The translations under genes were made by a program, and so were the position numbers. This document shows positions 24,517-33,565 of a stretch of DNA of 50,389 bases, piece by piece. Origin of the DNA: an uncultured Octadecabacter sp. (GTDB lineage Bacteria; Pseudomonadota; Alphaproteobacteria; Rhodobacterales; Rhodobacteraceae). The notes under the pieces were generated by a model. It was not told where the DNA came from. It made no database searches and saw only the letters and a list, made by a program, of their open reading frames with translations. The DNA is taken from positions 1 to 50,389 of the forward strand of contig CALBVZ010000128.1 of assembly GCA_937969445.1 (NCBI GenBank). Reading direction: 5' to 3'. The stretch's first letter is position 1. Every line of letters starts with the position of its first letter.

Positions 24517-25385
24517 TGCATCCCGCACCATCAGTTATTCTATTTTCCACGCTCTCGGGCCTTGGCTTTGGCCTGTTGGCCTTTCTTGGCTTCGGCATGC
24601 CGTCCCCCACAGGGTTCATGGCGTTCATCTGGTTTACAATCGCGTACCTGCTGGCTGTCGGTGGGCTTATTGCGTCTACCTTCCACCTTGGTCACCCAGA
24701 ACGCGCGTTGAAGGCGTTTAAACAGTGGCGTTCCAGCTGGCTGTCGCGTGAGGGCATTTGTGCCGTCGCTGCGTTGTTGGTTATGGCGCTTTATGGTGCT
24801 GGCGCGGTGTTCTTCGATACAAACTGGACGCTCGTTGGGATTGTTGGTGCGCTCCTTTCCATCGGAACCGTTTTCACCACGTCTATGATCTATACACAGA
24901 TCAAAACCGTTCCGCGTTGGAATAACCTGACAACCCCATTGATGTTCCTAAGCATCTGTATCGCAGGTGGTGCGTTGCTTGCAGGGCAGGTCAGCCTAGC
25001 GACACCGCTGCTGGTCCTTGCTGGTGTCACGCAGATTGCGCACTGGGTGTTTGGCGACAAGGCACTGTCCAATTCTGGAACGACTTTGGCAACGGCAACG
25101 GGCCTTGGTGCACGTGGCGAGGTTCGCGCATTTGAACCGCCACACACAGGTACCAACTACCTTCTCAAGGAATTCGTCTATGTGATCGCGCGCAAGCATG
25201 CGCTAAAGCTGCGGGTCATCGCGATTGTTTTGATGGCGGTGCTGCCAGTACTGTTGATTATTACCCACTCACATATCCTCGCAGCGCTTGCGGTGCTTAG
25301 CCATCTTGTCGGCGTTTTCGCTGCGCGTTGGTTGTTCTTTGCAGAAGCGGAGCATGTGGTCGGGCTATACTACGGTAAACGCTAA
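24516..25385 (+). CDS. soeC: Sulfite dehydrogenase, membrane anchor
   Basis: The 289-residue protein is a DmsC-type membrane anchor with about eight hydrophobic segments, expected to hold SoeAB on the inner membrane and pass electrons to quinone. STFHLGHPERALKAFKQWRSSWLSREG in the first half and the TRWLFFAEAEHVVGLYYG-like end are typical of DmsC. It starts inside the soeB stop (TAATG). A terminator follows directly, closing the operon against the leftward ABC transporter gene. Confidence 0.88.
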   Translation: MHPAPSVILFSTLSGLGFGLLAFLGFGMPSPTGFMAFIWFTIAYLLAVGGLIASTFHLGHPERALKAFKQWRSSWLSREGICAVAALLVMALYGAGAVFFDTNWTLVGIVGALLSIGTVFTTSMIYTQIKTVPRWNNLTTPLMFLSICIAGGALLAGQVSLATPLLVLAGVTQIAHWVFGDKALSNSGTTLATATGLGARGEVRAFEPPHTGTNYLLKEFVYVIARKHALKLRVIAIVLMAVLPVLLIITHSHILAALAVLSHLVGVFAARWLFFAEAEHVVGLYYGKR

Positions 25386-25401
25386 TCGCGACCCCAAACG
25401 C

Positions 25402-25438
25402 AAACGGGCCCCGCACAACGCGAGGCCCGTTTTGGTTC
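25402..25438. terminator. Bidirectional terminator between soeC and the ABC ATPase
   Basis: AAACGGGCC (25402-25410) pairs with GGCCCGTTT (25424-25432), with T-rich sequence on the right and A-rich sequence on the left. It stands between convergent genes and could end both transcripts. Confidence 0.75.
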
Positions 25439-25451
25439 TATCGAGGGCGGG

Positions 25452-26513
25452 TTACGTGCGAATACGCGCTTCGGTTTCCGCATCGAACAGGTAAACACGC
25501 TTATCTTCGAACTTCAGCCCCACGCGCTGCCCCTCAGACACACGATCATCGCCACGTTCTTCAACGACAATGCGTTCGCCGCTATCGGATTCCAGATAAG
25601 CATAGCTGACGCCACCAAGGCTCTCGGTTAGATCCACACGCAGCGTATCGCCCTTCGGGTCAACAATCAGATGCTCAGGGCGCAGGCCGACGCTAACGGG
25701 CTTGCCCTTGTAGGCAGGCGCGATCTTCATCGGGACCGAAGTTTTGAGCGCTGCAATATCGACCGATCCGTCGCCAATAACACCATCCATAAAGTTCATC
25801 GCCGGCGAACCGATAAAGCCCGCAACAAACTTGTTGTCCGGATCGCGGTATAGATCCATCGGTGCACCAACCTGTTCAATCACACCCATGCGCAGCACGA
25901 CGATCTTGTCGGCTAACGTCATCGCTTCGACCTGATCGTGTGTCACGTAGATCATCGTCGCACCGATTTCTTTGTGCAGGCGCGCGATCTCAACCCGCAT
26001 TTCCACGCGCAATTCGGCATCAAGGTTAGAGAGCGGTTCGTCAAACAAGAAGACTTCAGGGCCACGAACAATCGCACGGCCAATGGATACTCGTTGACGC
26101 TGACCACCGGACAGGGCCGCAGGTTTGCGTTCCAGATAGTCTTCGAGCTTTAGGATGCGCGTCGCCTCTGCAACTTTCTCCTCGATTTCCTTTTTCGGGT
26201 GACGGTTCATTTTCAAACCAAAACCCATATTCTCTTTTACAGTCATATGCGGGTAAAGCGCGTATGTCTGAAAAACCATCGCAACACCGCGCTCGGATGG
26301 GTCCATCGTGGTCACGTCTCGCTCACCGATGTTCATGGTTCCGCCTGTGGTTTCCTCCAATCCAGCAACCATGCGCAAAAGCGTGGACTTACCGCAGCCC
26401 GATGGTCCGACGAATACACAGAACTCGCCGTCTTTTATCTCAAGGTCGATCCCATGGATGACCTGCACGTCGCCGTACTTCTTGATAACGTTATTGAGCG
26501 TTACACCGGACAT
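25452..26513 (-). CDS. Sugar ABC transporter ATP-binding protein (UgpC/MsmK type)
   Basis: A 353-residue ATPase of the MalK/UgpC class that powers sugar import with a binding protein and two permeases. Walker A GPSGCGKST (about residues 36-44), signature LSGGQRQRVSIGRA (about 134), Walker B VFLFDEPLSNLD, the switch histidine in VTHDQ, and a C-terminal regulatory TOBE-like domain are all present. It is 15 bases downstream of the iclR gene and probably in one leftward operon with it, while the other transporter parts lie in the divergent rightward operon; splitting the ATPase from the permeases in this way is uncommon but workable. Confidence 0.93.
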   Translation of the reverse strand: MSGVTLNNVIKKYGDVQVIHGIDLEIKDGEFCVFVGPSGCGKSTLLRMVAGLEETTGGTMNIGERDVTTMDPSERGVAMVFQTYALYPHMTVKENMGFGLKMNRHPKKEIEEKVAEATRILKLEDYLERKPAALSGGQRQRVSIGRAIVRGPEVFLFDEPLSNLDAELRVEMRVEIARLHKEIGATMIYVTHDQVEAMTLADKIVVLRMGVIEQVGAPMDLYRDPDNKFVAGFIGSPAMNFMDGVIGDGSVDIAALKTSVPMKIAPAYKGKPVSVGLRPEHLIVDPKGDTLRVDLTESLGGVSYAYLESDSGERIVVEERGDDRVSEGQRVGLKFEDKRVYLFDAETEARIRT

Positions 26514-26528
26514 GTTGGTGGACCTTCC

Positions 26529-27314
26529 TTATGAATTCGCGACAGTCGCCGGAAATTGCCAAGAACTGGCTTCTTTCGCGATGGCTGTGGCTGCAATTTT
26601 GATACGTGGAACAAGGCTTTCTAGCCCTGCCAAATTCGTGCGGGTCGTGGTGCTGGTGACGGAAAGCGCCCCCAGCACACGATTGGTTTCAGACAGGATT
26701 GGCAGAGAAACGCAGATGATGCCCGGCTCGTGTTCTTCGCGGTCAAACCCGTAGCCATTGGCACGAATATCGTCCAACTCGGCACGCAGGCTTTCAACGG
26801 ATGTATGCGTGGTATCGGTAAACCGGTGATAGCTTTGCTGGCCCAATACATCCGCCAGCTCTTCTTCTGGCAGAAACGCCATCATCGTCTTGCCGACGCC
26901 TGTGCAATAGGCGGGGCCAACTTTACCCGCTTGGCTGTACATTTGAACTGGGTCAGCTGCGTTGCGTTTATCGACATAGATAACTTGTGCGTGGTCCAAC
27001 TGGGCAAGGTGAACTGTTTCACCAACATCCGCGCTCAATTGATCGACCTGTGCGCGGGCAATTGGCGCAAGCGATGCTTGCTGCCACGCGGCATGCGCTA
27101 GGCGCACCAATCGCACACCCGGGGCGTAGGTTCCGCGGTCGGGATCATAGGCCAGCATGCTCTGACTCGTGAGCGTTTGTACGAATCGGTAGAGCGTCGC
27201 CTTTGGAAATGGCGACGCGTCGATCAGTTCGGAAAATCGAACGGGGCGGCCGAAAGACGCCACCTGATCCAACACTTCCAATGCTTTACCTACTGTACCA
27301 TCGCCTGACGCCAC
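26529..27314 (-). CDS. IclR-family regulator of the galactoside genes
   Basis: The 261-residue protein has an N-terminal winged helix (about 5-70, VGKALEVLDQVASFGRPVRFSELIDASPFPKATLYRFVQTL) and a C-terminal IclR ligand-binding domain (GETVHLAQLDHAQVIYVDKR, YCTGVGKTMMAFLP, EHEPGIICVSLPI). It is transcribed away from the binding protein-permease-galactosidase operon, and nested inverted repeats in the shared promoter region are good candidates for its operator. The likely inducer is a galactose-pathway sugar or acid, which is inference from context. Confidence 0.9.
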   Translation of the reverse strand: MASGDGTVGKALEVLDQVASFGRPVRFSELIDASPFPKATLYRFVQTLTSQSMLAYDPDRGTYAPGVRLVRLAHAAWQQASLAPIARAQVDQLSADVGETVHLAQLDHAQVIYVDKRNAADPVQMYSQAGKVGPAYCTGVGKTMMAFLPEEELADVLGQQSYHRFTDTTHTSVESLRAELDDIRANGYGFDREEHEPGIICVSLPILSETNRVLGALSVTSTTTRTNLAGLESLVPRIKIAATAIAKEASSWQFPATVANS

Positions 27315-27380
27315 TGATCGTCCTCCTATTCATCTGAAGTCCTCCAACCTCAGTATTGACAACCATGGGCGATTCGAGAT

Positions 27381-27440
27381 TAGATTTCAATATTCAAAAC
27401 TAAGTTTCAAATAATGAAACCAAGTTAGAATGGAAATCTA
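27381..27440. promoter_or_regulatory. Nested inverted repeats, probable IclR operator
   Basis: In the divergent promoter region GTTTCA (27404-27409) and TGAAAC (27415-27420) form a perfect dyad around AATAA. TAGATTTC (27381-27388) and GAAATCTA (27433-27440) form a second, wider perfect dyad with almost the same centre. The stretch is markedly AT-rich compared with its surroundings and ends just before the GGAGG of the binding-protein gene. Confidence 0.6.
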
Positions 27441-27452
27441 AGGGAGGAAACC

Positions 27453-28709
27453 ATGAATTCCATGTTGAAGGCGTCCGTAGCGGCGCTTGCATTGGGTGTT
27501 GCATCAACATCCGCGTTCGCTGACGGCCACGCGCTGTCTGGCGATCTTCGTATTGTGTCTGACATGTCCAACCCTGCGCCACGCGCAGTGATGGAAGGTC
27601 TTGTCGCTGACTTCGGTGCGGCAAACCCAGACCTGAACATCGAGCTCGAGATCGTTGATCGCGAAGCTTGGAAAACACAAATCCGCAACGCGCTGACTGC
27701 AAACGCACCAGACGTTGTAAACTGGTACGCTGCAAACCGTATGGGTCCATACGTCGAAGCGGGCCTGTTTGAAGACGTGTCTGATATGTACGAAGACGGC
27801 TCTTTGCCAGGTCTCGAAGCTGTTAAAGGCGCGATGACTTTGGATGGCGCACAGTGGGGCGTTCCGTACACGTACTACCAGTGGGGCATCTATTACCGCG
27901 AAGACATCTTCAATGAGCTGGGCCTGACCGAACCTGCAACGATGGATGAAGAGATGGCCAATTGTCAGGTCATCATCGACTCCGGTCGTGCTTGCTATGC
28001 AATCGGTACCAAGTTCCTTTGGACTGCTGGCGGCTGGTTCGATTACATGAACATGCGTACGAACGGCTTCGATTTCCACATGGAGCTCGCTCGCGGTGAA
28101 GTTGCTTGGAATGACCCACGTGTTCTGGAAACATTCGCCAACTGGCGTGCGTTGATCGACATGGGTGCGTTCATTGACGATCACCAGTCTTACAGCTGGC
28201 AGGAAGCTCTCCAGCCCATGCTGGACGGCGAAGCAACGGCATACCTGATCGGTAACTTTGCGGTTCCACATCTGCGCGAAGCTGGCCTGACAGATGATCA
28301 GATCGACTTTTACCAGTTCCCAACGATTGCGGACGTTCCACAGGGCGAAGATGCCCCAACGGATACATTCCACATCCCGTCTAACGCGACCAATAAGGAC
28401 AATGCACGTGCGTTCCTCGCATTTGTTGCTTCTGCTGACGTTCAGACAGAAATCAACGCGGGCGCCGCATTGGGCCAACTCCCTGTAAACGCTGGTTCCT
28501 CTGTTGATGCCGATGAGTTCCTTGAGCAGGGCTTTGAGATGCTGTCCACGAACGCACAAGGCGGCGTTGCACAGTTCTTCGACCGTGATTTCCCTGCGGA
28601 AATGGCGTCTGCTGGCATGGAAGGCCTGCAAGAGTTCATGGTGTTCCCGGACAACCTGGATGACATCATCGAGCGCCTCGAAGAGACACGCCAGCGCGTC
28701 TACGAGTAA
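27453..28709 (+). CDS. Sugar ABC transporter substrate-binding protein
   Basis: A 418-residue periplasmic binding protein (family 1 solute-binding type). It has a Sec signal peptide of 23 residues ending TSAFA, then the mature fold with RIVSDMSNPAPRAVMEGLVADFGAANPD, APDVVNWYAANRMGPYVEAGLFEDVSD and a C-terminal half rich in aromatic residues. With the two permeases and the ATPase at 25452 it forms an importer, probably for alpha- or beta-galactosides since alpha-galactosidase and beta-galactosidase follow in the operon. GGAGG precedes the ATG at 27453; a second ATG three codons later is possible. A strong hairpin follows the gene. Confidence 0.92.
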   Translation: MNSMLKASVAALALGVASTSAFADGHALSGDLRIVSDMSNPAPRAVMEGLVADFGAANPDLNIELEIVDREAWKTQIRNALTANAPDVVNWYAANRMGPYVEAGLFEDVSDMYEDGSLPGLEAVKGAMTLDGAQWGVPYTYYQWGIYYREDIFNELGLTEPATMDEEMANCQVIIDSGRACYAIGTKFLWTAGGWFDYMNMRTNGFDFHMELARGEVAWNDPRVLETFANWRALIDMGAFIDDHQSYSWQEALQPMLDGEATAYLIGNFAVPHLREAGLTDDQIDFYQFPTIADVPQGEDAPTDTFHIPSNATNKDNARAFLAFVASADVQTEINAGAALGQLPVNAGSSVDADEFLEQGFEMLSTNAQGGVAQFFDRDFPAEMASAGMEGLQEFMVFPDNLDDIIERLEETRQRVYE

Positions 28710-28721
28710 GCCATAGAATTG

Positions 28722-28748
28722 GGGGTGGGCATCCGTGCCCGCCCCTTT
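28722..28748 (+). terminator. Intercistronic hairpin after the binding-protein gene
   Basis: GGGGTGGGCA (28722-28731) pairs with TGCCCGCCCC (28736-28745), one G-T pair included, around a four-base loop, followed by only TTT. Such hairpins after binding-protein genes typically protect the upstream mRNA and reduce readthrough into the permease genes, giving an excess of binding protein. Confidence 0.75.
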
Positions 28749-28816
28749 CCACACCCAGCCCATTCGCAAACAGCATCCGCTTTTTCCGCATGTGTTGACC
28801 CGTCAGGAGACGATCC

Positions 28817-29737
28817 GTGACCACCACCCAAACCCGCAGCTGGTACAAGCGCAACGAAATCGCAATCACGCCGTGGCTGTTCCTGCTTCCCGGCCTGTTC
28901 TTTTTCGCGATGTATGTGATCATCCCGATTTTCCAGTCATTCTGGATCAGCCTTTACGAATGGAACGGTCTCGGAAAATTATCTGAAGAAGGTGAATGGG
29001 TTGGCCTTGGGAACTACGAGCGTTTGCTAGGTGGCGACCGTAAGTTTGAGACGTCCTTCTGGAACAACCTGAAATGGCTGGTGCTGTACTTGCTTGCGAT
29101 TCCTATGGGCTTGGGGATTTCACTGTTCTTGAACCAACAGGTTCGCGGTATTCGCTTATATAAGTCCCTGTTCTTCTTTCCATTCGTCATTTCTCAGGTC
29201 GTCGTCGGCCTCGTGTTCTCATGGTTCTACCTTCCGCGTGAAGGCCTTTTGAACGCAATCCTTTCTTGGTTCGGATCAGACGGTGTGAACATCCTTGGCG
29301 ACCCGGCAACGGCGACCTACGGCATTATCGCTGCGGGTCTGTGGCCGCAGACGGCATACTGCATGATCCTTTACCTCACGGGTTTAAATTCGGTCGATCC
29401 AGAACAGGTTGAAGCCGCGCGTCTGGACGGTGCCAAAGGCCACCGGATGCTGTGGCATGTGATCCTGCCACAGCTAAAACCTGCGACGTTCATTGCCTTT
29501 GTTGTCACGATCATTGGTGCGCTGCGTTCGTTCGATTTAATCTCCGTGATGACCAACGGCGGTCCTTTCGGATCCACCCGCGTTCTGAGCTTTTATATGT
29601 TTGAGGAATCCCTTTCTGAATACGGGTTCCAAATGGGATATGGCGCGGCAATCGCAGTTATCTTGTTCCTGATTATGCTGGTCTTTATCGGCTACTTTCT
29701 GTGGTCCATGTACCAAGACGAAAAAGGAGCGCGCTGA
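28817..29737 (+). CDS. Sugar ABC transporter permease (MalF-like)
   Basis: The 306-residue inner-membrane permease has six predicted spans and the coupling EAA loop VEAARLDGAKGHRMLWHVILPQLKP at about residues 195-220, which contacts the ATPase. It begins with GTG (28817) behind AGGAG and has a basic N-terminus before the first span (WLFLLPGLFFFAMYVIIPIF). Its stop overlaps the start of the second permease by one base, so the pair is co-translated. Confidence 0.92.
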   Translation: MTTTQTRSWYKRNEIAITPWLFLLPGLFFFAMYVIIPIFQSFWISLYEWNGLGKLSEEGEWVGLGNYERLLGGDRKFETSFWNNLKWLVLYLLAIPMGLGISLFLNQQVRGIRLYKSLFFFPFVISQVVVGLVFSWFYLPREGLLNAILSWFGSDGVNILGDPATATYGIIAAGLWPQTAYCMILYLTGLNSVDPEQVEAARLDGAKGHRMLWHVILPQLKPATFIAFVVTIIGALRSFDLISVMTNGGPFGSTRVLSFYMFEESLSEYGFQMGYGAAIAVILFLIMLVFIGYFLWSMYQDEKGAR

Positions 29738-30585
29738 TGTTTCCGACCCCTATCGAAAAGACGTCGCGTTCGTGGCAGATCACCTATCAAACGTTGATCC
29801 CGATTGTTCTGATCATTTGGCTTTTGCCACTGATTGCCGTTGCCGTGTTCTCAATGAAACCACTCGCGGACTTCAGCAACGGCAACTACTGGGGCCTCCC
29901 CTCAACGTTTGAAGGCTTTGCGAACTATGGCAAAGTGTTCTTTGAATCCGACATGCCGCGCTATTTGCTGAACTCTGTGTTCATCACCGTGCCAACCGTC
30001 ATTGGCGCCGTTGCGCTATCGGCGATGACGGGTTTTGCGCTAGGTGTGTATAAGTTCAAAGGCAACTTATTGATCTTTTTCATGTTCATCGCAGGTAACT
30101 TTGTACCGTTCCAAATCTTGATGGTACCGGTGCGCGATCTGACATTGGACCTTGGGCTATATGACACCAAAACCGGTCTCGTGCTGTTCCACATCGCGTT
30201 CCAAACGGGGTTCTGCACATTGTTCATGCGCAATTTTATCCGCGCGCTTCCTTTCCCATTAATCGAAGCCGCCCGCGTTGAGGGCGTGGCTGAATGGCGC
30301 ATCTTCTTGTTCGTGGTTCTACCATTGATGAAACCTGCTTTGGCGGCGCTATCTGTCCTGATCTTTACGTTCATCTGGAACGATTATTTCTGGGCGATCG
30401 TGTTGACCCAAGGGCCAGACAGCCAACCGGTAACGGCAGGCATCACCAGCTTTAACAGCCAGTTCGTTGCGCAATATCATCTGATGTCCGCGGGTTCGAT
30501 TGTGGCGGCGCTGCCACCTGTGGCAATGTTCTTCTTGATGCAAAAACACTTTATCGCGGGTTTAACCCTTGGGGCTGTGAAGTAA
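29737..30585 (+). CDS. Sugar ABC transporter permease (MalG-like)
   Basis: The 282-residue partner permease has six predicted spans and an EAA loop IEAARVEGVAEWRIFLFVVLPLMKPA near residues 175-200. The ATG at 29737 is selected because it overlaps the previous stop (TGATG) and AAAGGAG lies nine bases before it; the frame is open 12 codons earlier without support. Its stop overlaps the alpha-galactosidase start by one base. Confidence 0.92.
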   Translation: MFPTPIEKTSRSWQITYQTLIPIVLIIWLLPLIAVAVFSMKPLADFSNGNYWGLPSTFEGFANYGKVFFESDMPRYLLNSVFITVPTVIGAVALSAMTGFALGVYKFKGNLLIFFMFIAGNFVPFQILMVPVRDLTLDLGLYDTKTGLVLFHIAFQTGFCTLFMRNFIRALPFPLIEAARVEGVAEWRIFLFVVLPLMKPALAALSVLIFTFIWNDYFWAIVLTQGPDSQPVTAGITSFNSQFVAQYHLMSAGSIVAALPPVAMFFLMQKHFIAGLTLGAVK

Positions 30586-32663
30586 TGAAAACTTGGCGAC
30601 TTGATGATGGCGGTCAGACATTGGTTTTGGCAGCCCGGCGCGAACGACTGCCCGAAGTGGTCTATTGGGGCGCTGTTTTGCCCAAGGACGAGAACCTCGA
30701 AACGTTGTTGGCAGCGCACGCGATTGACTTGACGGGTGGCATGCTTGACGAAAACCCTGATCTGTCGCTTTGCCCCGAAGCATCGCGCACATTTCCCGGC
30801 CAGCCCGGACTTATTGTGCGTAGTGAAAACGGCACGCCACTGTTGCCGAAGTTCCGCTTTTTGTCCGCCGAGAAGGGCAAAGATCTGACGCTTGTATATC
30901 GTGACGGGGACAACGGTCTCACGCTGACGTTTTCCTTTGAGACCGACCCGGACACCAAAGTCATCCGCGCCAAAACGATCCTTAACGCGGACGCACCCGT
31001 ACACCTGCATTGGCTTGCGGCCCCCGTAATGCCAGCACCGCAGCAGTCCGATGAGATGATCGACTTTTCCGGTCGTTGGTGCCGCGAGTTTGAGACCAAT
31101 CGCACCGCTTGGTCCCCCGGCATCCGCTACCGCGAAAATCGTACAGGACGCACAGGACATGAGCACTTCCCAGGTTTGATCGTGCCCTTAACAGGGGCCA
31201 CGAATACGCAGGGCGAGGCCTTTGCGTTCCATTATGGTTGGTCCGGCGGCCACCGCATGATCGCCGAGGAACTGCCTGATGGGCGGCGTCAAATTCAATG
31301 GGGTCATGCCGCGCGCATGGAAACTGAAGCCGCAACAGAATTCAGCACAGCCCCATTGTTCATGACTTTCTCAGACAAAGGCTTGAACGGCTGCGCAGTC
31401 TCGTTCCAACGCCACGTCCGCGACCGCGTCGTCACATGGCCCAAACCAGACCGCCCGCGCCCTGTGCACTACAACTGCTGGGAAGCGGTCTATTTCGATC
31501 ACAAACTTGACGTGTTGTCAGACATCGCGGACCGCGCGGCCAAACTGGGTGCCGAACGTTTTGTTTTGGATGACGGTTGGTTCGGCAACCGCGACGACGA
31601 CACACGCGCGCTGTCCGACTGGGAAGTAGATGAACGTAAATACCCTGACGGGCTAACCCCACTGATCGATCACGTTCATTCGTTAGGCATGTCATTCGGC
31701 ATCTGGTTTGAGCCCGAGATGATCAACCCAGACAGTGATATTCACCGCGCCCACCCTGATTGGGCCCTTGGCTCTGAGGATCAAACGCTAGGTCGCCAAC
31801 AAAAGGCGCTTAACATGGCGCTGCCAGAAGTGCGTGACTTCTTGTTTGACCGCATGTCAGCCGTTCTGACGGATCACGACATTGATTACATTAAATGGGA
31901 CCACAACCGCGTACTACCAATGCCGGATGCGGCACAGACTCGCGGATCTTATGCATTGATCGACCGTTTGCGCGATGCCTTTCCGGACGTAGAAATCGAA
32001 AGCTGCGCATCAGGTGGGGGTCGCATCGACTTTGGCATCCTGAAACGTACGCAACGTGTTTGGCTTTCTGATTCAAACGACGCCCTCGAACGCCTGCACA
32101 TCCAGCACAATGCGGCCCTTTTCCTGCCGTTGTCGATTACGGGTTCCCATGTTGGTCCGCGTCGGTGCCACACGTCTGGGCGCACGCTCGACATTTCGTT
32201 CCGTGCTTGGGTCGCGGCACAACGGCATATGGGGTTCGAAATGGACCCTCGCGAACTCGACGATTATGAAACCCGCGTGCTGACCGAAGTCACGAGCTGG
32301 TGGAAACACAACCGCGAATGGATGCAAGCTGCGGATATCCTGCTGCTGGACAGTCCTGATCCCGCCATCATCGCTGAGCAACAGATGCAGTCCAGCGGTG
32401 AACGGTTTGTTGTCTTCGCAGGCAAAGCCGCAACTTCTGCGCAGATATCTCCCCGCCCATTGCGCCTAACGGAGCTAGATCCGAATGCAATGTACGAAGT
32501 CTCATTGGCCAATCGCGTTACAGCATCACACCTGTCACGCGGCACACAGGCATTGAAGGACGGACCGGTCACACTTTCAGGAACCTATCTGATGCGCCAC
32601 GGTTTGACCTTGCCTTGGTCGTTCCCTGAAACCATGTGGGTGCTCGAAGGGAGACGACTATGA
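30585..32663 (+). CDS. Alpha-galactosidase, GH36 family
   Basis: A 692-residue glycoside hydrolase that removes terminal alpha-galactose from oligosaccharides such as melibiose or galactosylglycerol. The GH36 barrel is clear: FVLDDGWFGNRDDD, WFEPEMINPDSD, the nucleophile aspartate in YIKWDHNR near residue 438, ESCASGGGRIDFG, and the acid/base aspartate in WLSDSND near 497. There is no signal peptide, so it acts in the cytoplasm on imported sugar. It overlaps the permease by one base and dgoK by four, in the middle of the operon. Confidence 0.92.
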   Translation: MKTWRLDDGGQTLVLAARRERLPEVVYWGAVLPKDENLETLLAAHAIDLTGGMLDENPDLSLCPEASRTFPGQPGLIVRSENGTPLLPKFRFLSAEKGKDLTLVYRDGDNGLTLTFSFETDPDTKVIRAKTILNADAPVHLHWLAAPVMPAPQQSDEMIDFSGRWCREFETNRTAWSPGIRYRENRTGRTGHEHFPGLIVPLTGATNTQGEAFAFHYGWSGGHRMIAEELPDGRRQIQWGHAARMETEAATEFSTAPLFMTFSDKGLNGCAVSFQRHVRDRVVTWPKPDRPRPVHYNCWEAVYFDHKLDVLSDIADRAAKLGAERFVLDDGWFGNRDDDTRALSDWEVDERKYPDGLTPLIDHVHSLGMSFGIWFEPEMINPDSDIHRAHPDWALGSEDQTLGRQQKALNMALPEVRDFLFDRMSAVLTDHDIDYIKWDHNRVLPMPDAAQTRGSYALIDRLRDAFPDVEIESCASGGGRIDFGILKRTQRVWLSDSNDALERLHIQHNAALFLPLSITGSHVGPRRCHTSGRTLDISFRAWVAAQRHMGFEMDPRELDDYETRVLTEVTSWWKHNREWMQAADILLLDSPDPAIIAEQQMQSSGERFVVFAGKAATSAQISPRPLRLTELDPNAMYEVSLANRVTASHLSRGTQALKDGPVTLSGTYLMRHGLTLPWSFPETMWVLEGRRL

Positions 32664-33565
32664 CCTCTGACCATATGCCAAAGTGGATTGCCGCCGATTG
32701 GGGCACATCGAACCTGCGCCTTTGGGCGATAGGTGATGGTGGGGCCGTATTGGACATGAGGACTTCTGACAAAGGAATGGGGCAACTCGCGCCCGATGCA
32801 TTCGAAGCGGTTCTTGTCGATCTTGCTGCTGACTGGCTCGATACAGCAGACACGGTTGTTGCGTGCGGCATGGTTGGCTCGCGCCAAGGCTGGGTCGAAG
32901 CACCGTATCAGACAACGCCTTGCGGCGTCTGCCCAAATAAGATGGTCACGGCCCCTGTTCTTCGCGACGGGCTGACCGTCCATGTGATACCCGGCATCCG
33001 CCAAACCGATCCAGCAGACGTTATGCGCGGTGAAGAAACCCAGATCGCGGGGTACCTCGCGCAAACAGACGATTGGGACGGCGTTATCTGCCTCCCCGGA
33101 ACCCACACCAAATGGGTTCATGTATCTGCTGGTGAAGTCGTCAGTTTCCAGACTTGTATGACAGGTGAAATGTTTGCTCTCCTCGCCGAGCAATCGGTGT
33201 TGCGTCATTCCATTTCTGACAGCGGTTGGGACGAAGACACATTTCTTGAGGCCCTCTCACAAACGATGTCGCGCCCTGAACGTTTGGCAGGGCAGCTATT
33301 TTCCCTACGTGCGGCGCAGCTTGTCCACGACACAGATACACAAACACTTCGCGCCCGGCTTTCCGGTCTTTTGATTGGTGCGGAACTTGCGTCGACCAAA
33401 CCCTATTGGCTTGGCCAAAACGTTGCGCTGATTGGCGCGGATGCTGTGTCCCAACCCTATTTTTCAGGGCTTGCCGCGCAGGGTGTTGATGTCGCGCGCG
33501 CAGATGCCACCGAAATGACCCTTGCTGGAATCAAAGCCGCACACGCCCTTCTGGAGACAAAATAA
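32660..33565 (+). CDS. dgoK: 2-Dehydro-3-deoxygalactonokinase
   Basis: The 301-residue kinase phosphorylates 2-keto-3-deoxygalactonate to its 6-phosphate in the De Ley-Doudoroff galactose route. ADWGTSNLRLWAI near the N-terminus is the phosphate-binding loop, followed by GMVGSRQGWVEAPY, GEETQIAG and LPGTHTKWVHV, all typical of DgoK. The ATG at 32660 is chosen because it overlaps the preceding stop as ATGA; the frame opens eight codons earlier. It overlaps dgoA by one base (TAATG), fitting consecutive pathway steps. Confidence 0.93.
   Translation: MTSDHMPKWIAADWGTSNLRLWAIGDGGAVLDMRTSDKGMGQLAPDAFEAVLVDLAADWLDTADTVVACGMVGSRQGWVEAPYQTTPCGVCPNKMVTAPVLRDGLTVHVIPGIRQTDPADVMRGEETQIAGYLAQTDDWDGVICLPGTHTKWVHVSAGEVVSFQTCMTGEMFALLAEQSVLRHSISDSGWDEDTFLEALSQTMSRPERLAGQLFSLRAAQLVHDTDTQTLRARLSGLLIGAELASTKPYWLGQNVALIGADAVSQPYFSGLAAQGVDVARADATEMTLAGIKAAHALLETK

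Noticed and set aside
27504-28769. A 421-codon open frame on the minus strand opposite the sugar binding-protein gene
   Set aside because: The plus strand encodes a clear signal-peptide-bearing binding protein; the antisense product has no recognisable domain and the frame is open only because of codon bias.
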